DNA of 64,000 nucleotides from DAHUXT01 sp036273675 (GTDB lineage: Bacteria; Chloroflexota; Ktedonobacteria; Ktedonobacterales; JADMIN01). Where the stretch lies: assembly GCA_036273675.1 (NCBI GenBank), contig DASUHD010000178.1:1-64000 (forward strand), written 5' to 3'. Positions 53,501-61,942 of the stretch are shown piece after piece. The notes beneath the pieces are model-generated. The model did no database searches. It was not told where the DNA came from and saw nothing but the letters and a program-made list of their open reading frames with translations. Each line of letters begins with the position of its first letter. The first letter of the stretch is position 1. Made by a program: the position numbers and the translations under genes.

Positions 53501-53643
53501 TCACCCGACATCGCCTCTCGCCCGATATTGCAGCGCCCCAGCCACATGCGGCGCGGTGATCGTCTCGCTGCCCGCCAGATCGGCGTTAGTACGTCAGAAT
53601 CCGGTGAAAGGCGCGGGCGGAGAGTTGGAGACGTTGGGAGGTG
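53501..53643 (-). pseudogene. comM: comM 3'-end relic D (frameshifted)
   Basis: On the minus strand the frame ends ALQYRARGDVG-stop at 53501, identical in its last residues to relic C. Further upstream the homology is broken by small deletions (around 53585-53610) and ends near 53643. It stands 269 bases before the SARP-like gene and is the most decayed copy. Confidence 0.8.
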
Positions 53644-53869
53644 GCGTAACTCGAAAGGCACTCGTGCAGTTAGCAATAAAATGATAGCTGCTTATTGCAC
53701 GCTAGAGCGGATATATGGAACCTGAACTTTCCGACATAGAATCGGGATCAGAATATGGCCGCGTCGAAACGTGGCCGCATGGTAAGCGTCAAAGTACGAT
53801 GCACGGAAGAGGTTGCTATACACGGTGGGGGAAGCAGCCCCTCATAACTTGCCCTTGCTCGCAGGGAAC

Positions 53870-54330
53870 GATCTGCAAGCCCGTGGCTACCGAGTCACCG
53901 GCTGGAGGGTATCCCGTGGATGCGGAGTTGACGCGACAGGGTTGCCGCGCGAGCCTGTACACCATGCGCCGTTCGCTGCATCGCCCTTGCTGGAGTTGGC
54001 AGGGAGGAGGCGGCTCAAGTGTGTCTTGGGCCTCTCGGATCCGGAATACGTCAGGAAAATGCCGCTGGAGAGCAGGCAGCAAGCATGATGGCGACCGGAC
54101 GTGACGTCTGGTTCAGCGATGAAACGACGATAGACGAGATCCCGCCAGTGCGCGACCTGGGTACGACGCGCGGAGCAGGCGGTCGTGGTGATGAATGGGC
54201 TCAGCCGTCGCCGGGTGCTTCATGGGACATTGACAGTGACCACGGATGAGTTCGTCACACTGATTCGCGAGCGCTGACGCCAGGACAACATTGGTGCATT
54301 CTTAAGAATCGGTGAATCAGGTGCGCCTCG
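53870..54330 (+). pseudogene. Relic of an IS630-family transposase
   Basis: Fragments in several frames fit the C-terminal half of an IS630 transposase. First comes a helix-turn-helix-like RQGCRASLYTMRRSLHR, then DVWFSDETTIDEIPPVRDLG with the catalytic Asp-Glu, then in another frame SRRRVLHGTLTVTT and FVTLIRER-stop-RQDNIGAFL. Frameshifts and a stop show it is dead. It lies between comM relic D and the biosynthetic operon, marking this as a zone of insertion. Confidence 0.7.
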
Positions 54331-54865
54331 ACATTCCGAAGCTCCTTTTACGACAATGTCCAGACACATCTTAACTATCAGGTTCAGGCGGCGGCACACT
54401 TCACAATTGCCTGGCGCCCCTTTCGCGCAGTGTAGCCGATGTCCTGTAGTGAGCTTTTAAAGACCTTTGGCGCTAGACCCAAGCGGTTGTGGCTGCCAAT
54501 CACATCTACGACGCCTGTCAATCGCCCGCCGAGTAGACGGCCGTCTGGCTGGAGGTGCTTACTGTCCGAATCTCTCCGCTGGAGCAGCATGCAGTGCACA
54601 TCGTTTCCGTGGCTAGCTACGCAACTGGCGATGGCAGAATTAGCAAGCCTTCATGACAGCAACGATCGATATTAACCAAAGGTACCGTATCCCAGCGTTT
54701 ACGCACGATTACGTACATCTGTGCTCTTGACATCAAGGGATCGGATACCATAATATCACGAGCACTCCATGGGTATTCAAAGGCAGTTGCCATACGTAAT
54801 GATGGGCACCAATCAGAAATCGATCGGGTGAAGCGCCAGCACTTGGAGAGAGCGAGCCGCCCACC
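54331..54865. other. Leader region of the biosynthetic operon
   Basis: The 535 bases before the acyl-AMP ligase gene contain only small unsupported frames. They should hold the promoter of the operon. Local composition is more AT-rich than the left half of the window. No clear promoter was placed. Confidence 0.4.
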
Positions 54866-56650
54866 ATGTCGTCACCATCCAGTCTAAGCAGCGGCTTCAC
54901 TACCCTGGTTGACCTCCTCCGCTGGCGCGCGATTAGGCAGCCGAGTATGCACGGCTACACCTACCTTGTCGATGGCGAGACTACCGAGGTTGGCCTGACA
55001 TACGAAGAACTTGATCGGCGTGCACGTGCGATTGCCGCTGCGTTACAACTCGCTGGAGGGTCCGGCGAACGAGTGCTCCTCCTCTATCCATCCGGGCTTG
55101 ATTTCATCGCGGCGTTCTTCGGATGTCTGTATGCCGGGGCGGTGGCCGTTCCTGCCTATCCACCTGCAGCGCACAAGTCCGCTCAGCGTCTCCAGGTAAT
55201 TGCTGCCGATGCGCAGGCCAGACTGGCGCTGACAACCAGCGCGATCAAGATTCAGACGAAGACAAGTTGGCCGGAGTTGGCAGACATACAGACGATACTT
55301 ACTGATGTGCTGCCTCCAGGCTCAGAGGAGCATTGGCAGAATCCAGCGGCAGCAGGTGAGTCATGCGCACTGCTTCAGTACACCTCGGGTTCGACCGCCA
55401 TACCTCGCGGGGTACTAGTCACCCACAATAACCTTCTCGACAATTTGGAGCTTATTCACACCTGCGTCGATACATCGCCGGATACGCCGGGAGTATGCTG
55501 GCTCCCCATGTTTCATGATATGGGGCTCCTGACTGGCATTCTTGAGCCGATCTACGTCGGGGCGCATGTCACCCTCATGTCGCCGATCGCGTTCTTGCAG
55601 CGGCCATTTCGCTGGCTCCAAGCACTTTCGCACCGGCGCGCCGTAATCACTGGTGCGCCGAACTTCGCGTTGGATCTCTGCGTACGACGAATTACCATAG
55701 ACCAGCGTGCAATGCTTGATCTGAGTAGTCTCGACGTGCTGTTCGTGAGCGCCGAACCCGTGCGGATAGAGACGCTGGACCGCTTCGGTGAGTATTTCGC
55801 ATCCTCGGGTTTCCGCCGTACCGCCTTTTACCCATGCTATGGGCTTGCTGAGTCGACGTTGGTGGTTGCAGGAGGGGCGCGAGCCGCTCCTCCTGTGGTA
55901 AAGCGCTTCATGGTTGACGGACTTGCCAGGAATCGAGTACGGATCGCTCACCGCAACGACGAGCCGGCGCGAAGCCTCGTCGGCTGCGGACATACACGCG
56001 GCAATCACCAGCTCCTGATCGTCGATCCAGTGACGTTCAGGCGCTGCCTACCGAACCAGGTCGGAGAGATTTGGGTCAGTGGGTCAAGCGTGGCGCAGGG
56101 CTATTGGAACAGTCCATCGGAGACCAATCAAACATTTCGTGCATACCTCGCCGATACTGGCGAGGGCCCCTTCTTACGCACCGGCGATCTCGGATTCTGC
56201 AAGGCCAATGAGCTGTTCATCACCGGTCGTATGAAGGATGCCATCATCATCCATGGCACGAATCATTCACCGCAAGAGATTGAGGCAACGGTCGAAGAGA
56301 GCGATCCCGCGCTACGGCCAGGGTGTGGCGCCGCAATCGCTGTCGAGATCGCAGGGGAAGAGCGGCTGGTGACGATCCACGAGGTAGAGCGCGGCTATCA
56401 TATGGAGGACGTCGAAACGGTCATTGGAGCAATCCGTCAGCGCGTGGCCGAAGAGCATGGGCTACAAATCTACGCCATTGTGTTGGTCAAACCAGGGAGC
56501 ATCCCAAAGACGACAAGCGGCAAGATCCAGCGATTCGCATGCCGAGAACGATTTCTCGCCGGTACACTGGAGATCGTCGCTTTCCGGCAATTGAGTTCTG
56601 TCCCATTGGGAGGACGGCAGAGCGTCTGTGAAGATAATGTCCGTCAATGA
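54866..56650 (+). CDS. Fatty acyl-AMP ligase (FAAL)
   Basis: The 594-residue enzyme should activate a fatty acid as acyl-AMP and load it on an acyl carrier, here probably the first carrier domain of the synthetase at 58409. Adenylation motifs are present: LLQYTSGSTAIPRGV (A3), GVCWLPMFHDMGL, FYPCYGLAEST (A5), FLRTGDLGF (A7) and PKTTSGKIQR (A10 Lys). FAALs differ from CoA ligases by an insertion after the N-terminal domain that blocks CoA use; the region around 345-390 fits but was not aligned. It starts the operon; 200 bases separate it from the radical SAM gene. Confidence 0.88.
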   Translation: MSSPSSLSSGFTTLVDLLRWRAIRQPSMHGYTYLVDGETTEVGLTYEELDRRARAIAAALQLAGGSGERVLLLYPSGLDFIAAFFGCLYAGAVAVPAYPPAAHKSAQRLQVIAADAQARLALTTSAIKIQTKTSWPELADIQTILTDVLPPGSEEHWQNPAAAGESCALLQYTSGSTAIPRGVLVTHNNLLDNLELIHTCVDTSPDTPGVCWLPMFHDMGLLTGILEPIYVGAHVTLMSPIAFLQRPFRWLQALSHRRAVITGAPNFALDLCVRRITIDQRAMLDLSSLDVLFVSAEPVRIETLDRFGEYFASSGFRRTAFYPCYGLAESTLVVAGGARAAPPVVKRFMVDGLARNRVRIAHRNDEPARSLVGCGHTRGNHQLLIVDPVTFRRCLPNQVGEIWVSGSSVAQGYWNSPSETNQTFRAYLADTGEGPFLRTGDLGFCKANELFITGRMKDAIIIHGTNHSPQEIEATVEESDPALRPGCGAAIAVEIAGEERLVTIHEVERGYHMEDVETVIGAIRQRVAEEHGLQIYAIVLVKPGSIPKTTSGKIQRFACRERFLAGTLEIVAFRQLSSVPLGGRQSVCEDNVRQ

Positions 56651-56850
56651 GGCGCAAATAAGGCGCAATCAATCCGGGCCTCAGGCCAAATGCTCTGCTC
56701 TGGGTTGCGCAGCGGTCAGCACGGTCAGCACGGTAAGGCGCGTCTTTAGTAGAACCACTCGATGAAAGCAGTCTCGTGCAATTCGCGGCTGTACCCATAA
56801 GCAAACGTCACGAGCCAGCATAGGCAGGCCAGCATCGATAGGAGGCTGAT

Positions 56851-58416
56851 GTGCGCATCCTTCTCGTTAGCCCAGCGTCCAACGCCTCACTGATTGCCCT
56901 GACCGAGGTTGGAGACATCACAGGTCACCATAGCTACATGCCCAACCTTGCGCTACCTACGCTCGCAGCGCTGGCTCCGGACGATGTAGAAATCACTATC
57001 GTTGATGAACAAGTAACGCCAATCGATTTCACCCAACATTGGGATCTCGTAGGTATCACCGGGTATACGACGCACCAGCGACGCATGCTCGATATCGCCG
57101 ACGAATTCCGACGGCGCGGGCAGCTTGTAGCGATTGGTGGGCCGTACGCGAGTCTCTCTCCAGGTCACGTGCGACCGCACACGGATATTCTCTTCGTTGG
57201 TGAGGCCGAAGAAACCTGGCCGCAGTTTCTCCGAGAGTTCCGCGCTGGCTACTGGCAGCCTGAATATCGGGCGGTCTCAGCAATTGATCTGCGGTTCTCG
57301 CCAGTACCTGACATTCAGAAACTCCCGCTAGACGCCTACCTCGCAGGGGTTGTGCAGACGAGCCGGGGGTGCCCATTCGAGTGCGATTTTTGCGATGTGA
57401 TCATTTACCTAGGTCGCAAGCAGCGCCACAAGTCTGCGGAGCGTGTCATCCAGGAACTGGAGCAATGGTATGAGGCAGGCTATCGCAGTGTCTTCCTCTC
57501 AGATGACAATTTCACTGTCAACCGCAGACACGCCACGGAGGTCATGACCGCCATTGCAGCATGGAATCAGTCCGTGTCCGAACCGATAGACTTCTACACC
57601 CAGTTCTCGATTGACATCGCCCGTGACCAGGATACAGAACTGCTCGAACTCTGTGCCAGAGCCGGCCTCAAACAAGCGTTCATTGGATTGGAGTCACCTA
57701 ACGCCGATGCGCTACGGGAGGTAAAAAAACGCCAAAACCTCCGATCTGATCTGATCGCCGATGTGCACCGCGTTCAGCAGCACGGGATCGTGGTACAGGC
57801 AGGCATTATCACCGGATTTGATGCCGATACAAGTGCGTCCTTTCGCTCGACGTTCGAGTTCCTGCAAGAGGCTGGCATCCCGATAGTTATCGTGAACATC
57901 ATGCAGGCGCCGCAAGGAACTTCGCTGGCAGATCGGTTATTGCGAGAAGGTCGGCTAATTCCTCAACCATTTGCAGAGCACAAACCTACTCACTTTCACA
58001 CCAACATCATTGCGAAGGGCATGAGTCATCACGAGTTGGTCGCTGGCACGGTGTGGCTGCTCAACCGACTCTACGCTCCAGAGATGTTCCTGGAAAGATG
58101 CCGTGTCCTTGCAAAGAATCTTCCTGAGTCCCATACACCAGCGCGCACATCGCGGCGCGCGCTCGAAGTGTGGCAGCGCCTGCTCGCCTCGTATACGGCG
58201 CTTGGACCAGAATTCAGCGAACTGCCGCGCCAGGTGCTCAAGCTCTTCCGCCATCGCGAAACACAGGGGATTGGGACCGCCTTAATCCACTACAAACATG
58301 TCGTGGCCACTCTGCGCCGAGACGCGCTATGGAACTCAGAACTGGGGCAGCGCGAAACCCCCGATTTCTCGATACACCTACCTGATTCTGATATTGAGGA
58401 GGCATCTCATGCCTGA
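56851..58416 (+). CDS. Cobalamin-binding-type radical SAM enzyme (class B, DUF4070-like)
   Basis: The 521-residue product has an N-terminal B12-binding-like Rossmann domain (about 1-135; VGITGYTTHQRRML, then LVAIGGPYASLSP) without a canonical DxHxxG, and a radical SAM barrel with QTSRGCPFECDFCDV, Cys174, Cys178 and Cys181 binding the 4Fe-4S cluster. The C-terminal part (about 380-520) is helical, resembling DUF4070. It probably methylates or cyclises a carbon on a carrier-bound or released acyl-amino acid. The start is GTG, with AGGAGG five bases upstream. The stop overlaps the synthetase start by eight bases. Confidence 0.88.
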   Translation: MRILLVSPASNASLIALTEVGDITGHHSYMPNLALPTLAALAPDDVEITIVDEQVTPIDFTQHWDLVGITGYTTHQRRMLDIADEFRRRGQLVAIGGPYASLSPGHVRPHTDILFVGEAEETWPQFLREFRAGYWQPEYRAVSAIDLRFSPVPDIQKLPLDAYLAGVVQTSRGCPFECDFCDVIIYLGRKQRHKSAERVIQELEQWYEAGYRSVFLSDDNFTVNRRHATEVMTAIAAWNQSVSEPIDFYTQFSIDIARDQDTELLELCARAGLKQAFIGLESPNADALREVKKRQNLRSDLIADVHRVQQHGIVVQAGIITGFDADTSASFRSTFEFLQEAGIPIVIVNIMQAPQGTSLADRLLREGRLIPQPFAEHKPTHFHTNIIAKGMSHHELVAGTVWLLNRLYAPEMFLERCRVLAKNLPESHTPARTSRRALEVWQRLLASYTALGPEFSELPRQVLKLFRHRETQGIGTALIHYKHVVATLRRDALWNSELGQRETPDFSIHLPDSDIEEASHA

Positions 58417-61400
58417 TGATCCTGCTGTCTCGGCTCGAGCCGAAGAGCGGCAGCAAGTCACGGTAAGACGCAGCGCCAAAGAGATCGAGAACTGGCTGGT
58501 TAGGCAACTTGCCGAGCTGCTGGAGATTGCGCCCGAGGAGGTGGACGTCCGCAAACCATTCACTTACTTTGGCTTGGGCTCCGCCGAGTCCGTACTACTT
58601 GCTGCGGATCTGGAGCAATGGCTGGGAGTATCCGTTGAACCAACTGTCACCTGGGATCACCCAACCATCAAAAAAGTCGCACGCTTTTTGGCGAGGTCAG
58701 ATGTATCTATCTCCGTAACAGAAACAAGTCAGATTGATCGTCAGGAAGCCAGGGAGATGGCGGAGTTGCTGCGGGCACAGTTGGGGCTTCCTCCGCCTTC
58801 TCTTCCCCTATCGCTCGGTCAACGCGCGCTATGGTATATCCACCAGATTGCTCCTACCAATTCTGCCTATAACTTGACGTATCTCGCCAGGCTGCAGGGA
58901 CATCTCGATATCGTGGCCCTGCAAGGCGCTCTCAAGCTCCTGATCGACCGGCATCCCATCCTGCGCACGACGTATACATTGCAGGATGGACAGCCCGTCC
59001 AGACAATTCATCCACAGCCAGGTACGAACCTCGAAGTGGTTCCGGTTATGCACTGGGGCAAAGAGCGACTGGACAAGGCCATCGCACAAATAGCCGATTC
59101 CCCATTCGATCTGGAAAGTGGCCCAATCCTGCGCGCCCACCTTTTCACCCGCTCTAAGCGGACATCCCTTCTTATGTTGACCGTCCACCACATCGCGGCA
59201 GACATGTGGTCACTTGCCCGTCTTGCAGATGAACTCATCGCTCTGTATGTCGCGACAGCCAGTGGCACACCACCCACCCTTGCCCCAGCGAAATTTGACC
59301 ACGAGGACTACGTCTCCTGGCAGCGGCAACTACTCGCAGGTTCCGAGGGAGATCGACAATGGGCCTTCTGGAGCGACCAGTTGCACGATGCGCCACCACA
59401 TCTTGACCTGCCCACCGACCACTCACGCCCCCCTGTGCAGACGTACAGCGGAGCGACCGCCGAATTCAATCTGAACCCACTCCTGTGGCGTAAAGTCGTT
59501 GCGCTGGCACGTCGGGAGCATGTAACTCCCTTTATCGTGCTCTTAGCGACATTCCAGGTTCTGCTTTTCCGCTACACCGGACAGGAGGACATCATCGTTG
59601 GCTGCCCAATGTTGGGTCGTACCCGAGCTGGGCTGAGTGAAACGATCGGCTATCTGGCCAATCCCGTACCGCTACGAGCCAACTTTTCTGGTGAGCCGAC
59701 ATTCCACGCGTTCCTGCATCAAGTGCGCGACACCGTTCGTGATGCAACCGACCACCAGGATTACCCGTTGCCGCTTCTCGTGGAGCGGCTACAACCCGCC
59801 CGCGATCCCTCGCGCTCGCCGCTCTTCCAGATTGCGTTCGCCTGGGAGTGGCTCGGCAAGACGACGACTCCCAACATGGTGGCGGCTCAATCGCTCGGGC
59901 TCTCAGTACACCCTCTCGAGATGAGCCAACGCGGCGCCCCCTTCGATTTGACACTTATGGCCATTCAAGAGGATAGCCAGTGTCACGGTGTGCTCCAATA
60001 TAACGCCGATCTGTTCGAGGCATCCACGATGGCACGCTTGGCGCATCACTTCAGGTCGTTACTTGCAGAGATTGTTGCTCATTCTGAGCAGCCTGTGACC
60101 AGCCTCTCATTGCTGACGAGCGACGAACGCCAAGCTCTCATGCAAGAGTGGACAACGAGCGCCGAAGAGCACCTTGAGCCAGCATGCATCCATCACCTCT
60201 TCGAGGCTCAGTCAGCGCTTCTTCCTGACTCTCCAGCTGTGATCAGTGGTGAGACGTCCATAACTTACCGGGAACTCAATCAGCGATCTGAGCAACTTGC
60301 TGAAAGGTTTCGGGCGCTTGGCATCGGAACTGAGGCGCGCGTCGGCGTCTTCCTGGATCGCTCGATTGACCTTGTCATCACATTGCTTGCTGTCCTAAAG
60401 GCAGGTGGCGCATACGTGCCGCTTGACCCGGCAACCCCCCAAGAGCGTCTGGCTTATATGCTTGCCGATGCAGGCGTCACGCTCGTGCTGACAAACCAGC
60501 GACTGCTTGCGACGCTCCCGTCTACCGGTGCGGACGTGCTATGTATTGATGAATCAGCGATGACCGCGGACACGATGGAACCCGTGCTACACAAGCGCAT
60601 CTCGCGACCCGAGCAGCTTGCCTACATCATCTATACCTCCGGCTCGACTGGTCAACCGAAAGGGGTCGCCATCGAGCACCAGAGTGTCGCTAACCTGATA
60701 CAATGGGCACGGCGTACCTATTCGCCGGAAGAACTCGCGGGCGTCCTCGCATCCACCTCGATTGGATTCGATATCTCGGTCTTCGAACTACTCGTTCCGC
60801 TCTGTTGCGGAGGGACGGTTGTCCTTGTCGATAACCTGTTTGACTTGTCACGTTTGCCGAACGGGCAAGTGCATCTTGTCAACAGTGTGCCATCGCTCGT
60901 CGCGGAGGTGCTCAAACAGGCTAGCTTGCCATCCACTGTATACACTCTAAACCTTGCGGGCGAACCATGTCCGGCGGATCTTGTTCAGCGGATCTATGCA
61001 CAGAGCCGGGTTGAGCGTATCCGAAACTTGTACGGCCCCACGGAGGCAACTATCTACGCCACAGCCGCTGAAGTGCCGCGCGACTGGAGTCGTCCCGTGC
61101 CTATTGGTCGGCCCATCGTCAACACCACGGCTTTCGTGCTGGATAGGCAAATGCAGCCGGTGCCCATCGGCGTGATCGGCGAACTCTACTTGGGTGGGGC
61201 CGGGCTGGCGCGTGGTTACTGGAATCGCCAGGATCTGACGCATGAACGCTTCGTTCATGGAACATTCAGCGAACACAAAAGTCTGCGGTTGTATCGAACT
61301 GGCGATATGGTTCGACGCCGTCCCGATGGCTCCCTCGTCTTTGTTGGGCGCGCGGATCATCAGGTGAAGTTGCGCGGGGTACGCATTGAATTGGAAGAGT

Positions 61401-61942
61401 TGGAGAACATCCTTCGCCAAAATCGCACTGTTTCACAGGCCGTTGTCGTACTCCAAGACCGCGAAGATATCGGAAAGCGATTGGTAGCCTACTGCGTGCT
61501 CCAAGATCAGTTACCCACCTCCGACCAGCAGGGCATCAGCAGTGAACTGCGCGCTCATATGCGGAGGTATGTCCCAGAGTATATGGTGCCCTCGTCTTTT
61601 GTGCTGCTCGACAGGCTCCCACTGACTCCGACGGGCAAGATTGATCGTCGAGCGCTGCCATCGGTGGATCCAGACAGTGCGTTGGCAGAGCGATACCGAG
61701 CATATGTAGCACCACAGACTGCTCTCGAGCGCCAGTTAAGTACTATTTGGACCGAGGTGCTCGGTTTGCCACAAATCAGTATCTACGACAACTTTTTCGA
61801 CCTGGGCGGGGTATCCCTACAGGCGCTCGAAGTCATCTCTCGGCTGCGTGATCTGGGCATCGAACTCGCACCGGAGGCGCTGCTCCAATATCAGACAATC
61901 GCTGAGTTGGCATCGCTTCTGGAGCAGGAGATTGGGTCATGA
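58409..61942 (+). CDS. Nonribosomal peptide synthetase, ACP-C-A-PCP
   Basis: The 1177-residue protein has an N-terminal carrier domain (about 24-98; phosphopantetheine Ser58 in FGLGSAES), a condensation domain (about 133-570; HHIAADM, His261 and Asp265), an adenylation domain (about 630-1080; YIIYTSGSTGQPKG, NLYGPTEATIY) and a C-terminal carrier (Ser1136 in DLGGVSLQ). No thioesterase or reductase domain follows. The acyl chain from the ligase presumably sits on the first carrier and is joined to one amino acid. Binding-pocket residues read by eye are D-I-F-N-N-A-L-I-Y, close to the pattern known for alanine-type pockets, so a small amino acid is likely. GAGGAGG precedes ATG 58409. Confidence 0.93.
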   Translation: MPDDPAVSARAEERQQVTVRRSAKEIENWLVRQLAELLEIAPEEVDVRKPFTYFGLGSAESVLLAADLEQWLGVSVEPTVTWDHPTIKKVARFLARSDVSISVTETSQIDRQEAREMAELLRAQLGLPPPSLPLSLGQRALWYIHQIAPTNSAYNLTYLARLQGHLDIVALQGALKLLIDRHPILRTTYTLQDGQPVQTIHPQPGTNLEVVPVMHWGKERLDKAIAQIADSPFDLESGPILRAHLFTRSKRTSLLMLTVHHIAADMWSLARLADELIALYVATASGTPPTLAPAKFDHEDYVSWQRQLLAGSEGDRQWAFWSDQLHDAPPHLDLPTDHSRPPVQTYSGATAEFNLNPLLWRKVVALARREHVTPFIVLLATFQVLLFRYTGQEDIIVGCPMLGRTRAGLSETIGYLANPVPLRANFSGEPTFHAFLHQVRDTVRDATDHQDYPLPLLVERLQPARDPSRSPLFQIAFAWEWLGKTTTPNMVAAQSLGLSVHPLEMSQRGAPFDLTLMAIQEDSQCHGVLQYNADLFEASTMARLAHHFRSLLAEIVAHSEQPVTSLSLLTSDERQALMQEWTTSAEEHLEPACIHHLFEAQSALLPDSPAVISGETSITYRELNQRSEQLAERFRALGIGTEARVGVFLDRSIDLVITLLAVLKAGGAYVPLDPATPQERLAYMLADAGVTLVLTNQRLLATLPSTGADVLCIDESAMTADTMEPVLHKRISRPEQLAYIIYTSGSTGQPKGVAIEHQSVANLIQWARRTYSPEELAGVLASTSIGFDISVFELLVPLCCGGTVVLVDNLFDLSRLPNGQVHLVNSVPSLVAEVLKQASLPSTVYTLNLAGEPCPADLVQRIYAQSRVERIRNLYGPTEATIYATAAEVPRDWSRPVPIGRPIVNTTAFVLDRQMQPVPIGVIGELYLGGAGLARGYWNRQDLTHERFVHGTFSEHKSLRLYRTGDMVRRRPDGSLVFVGRADHQVKLRGVRIELEELENILRQNRTVSQAVVVLQDREDIGKRLVAYCVLQDQLPTSDQQGISSELRAHMRRYVPEYMVPSSFVLLDRLPLTPTGKIDRRALPSVDPDSALAERYRAYVAPQTALERQLSTIWTEVLGLPQISIYDNFFDLGGVSLQALEVISRLRDLGIELAPEALLQYQTIAELASLLEQEIGS

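Noticed and set aside
53813..54088. Plus- and minus-strand frames of about 90 codons
   Set aside because: Both lie over the IS630 relic and contain only out-of-frame or partial transposase sequence.
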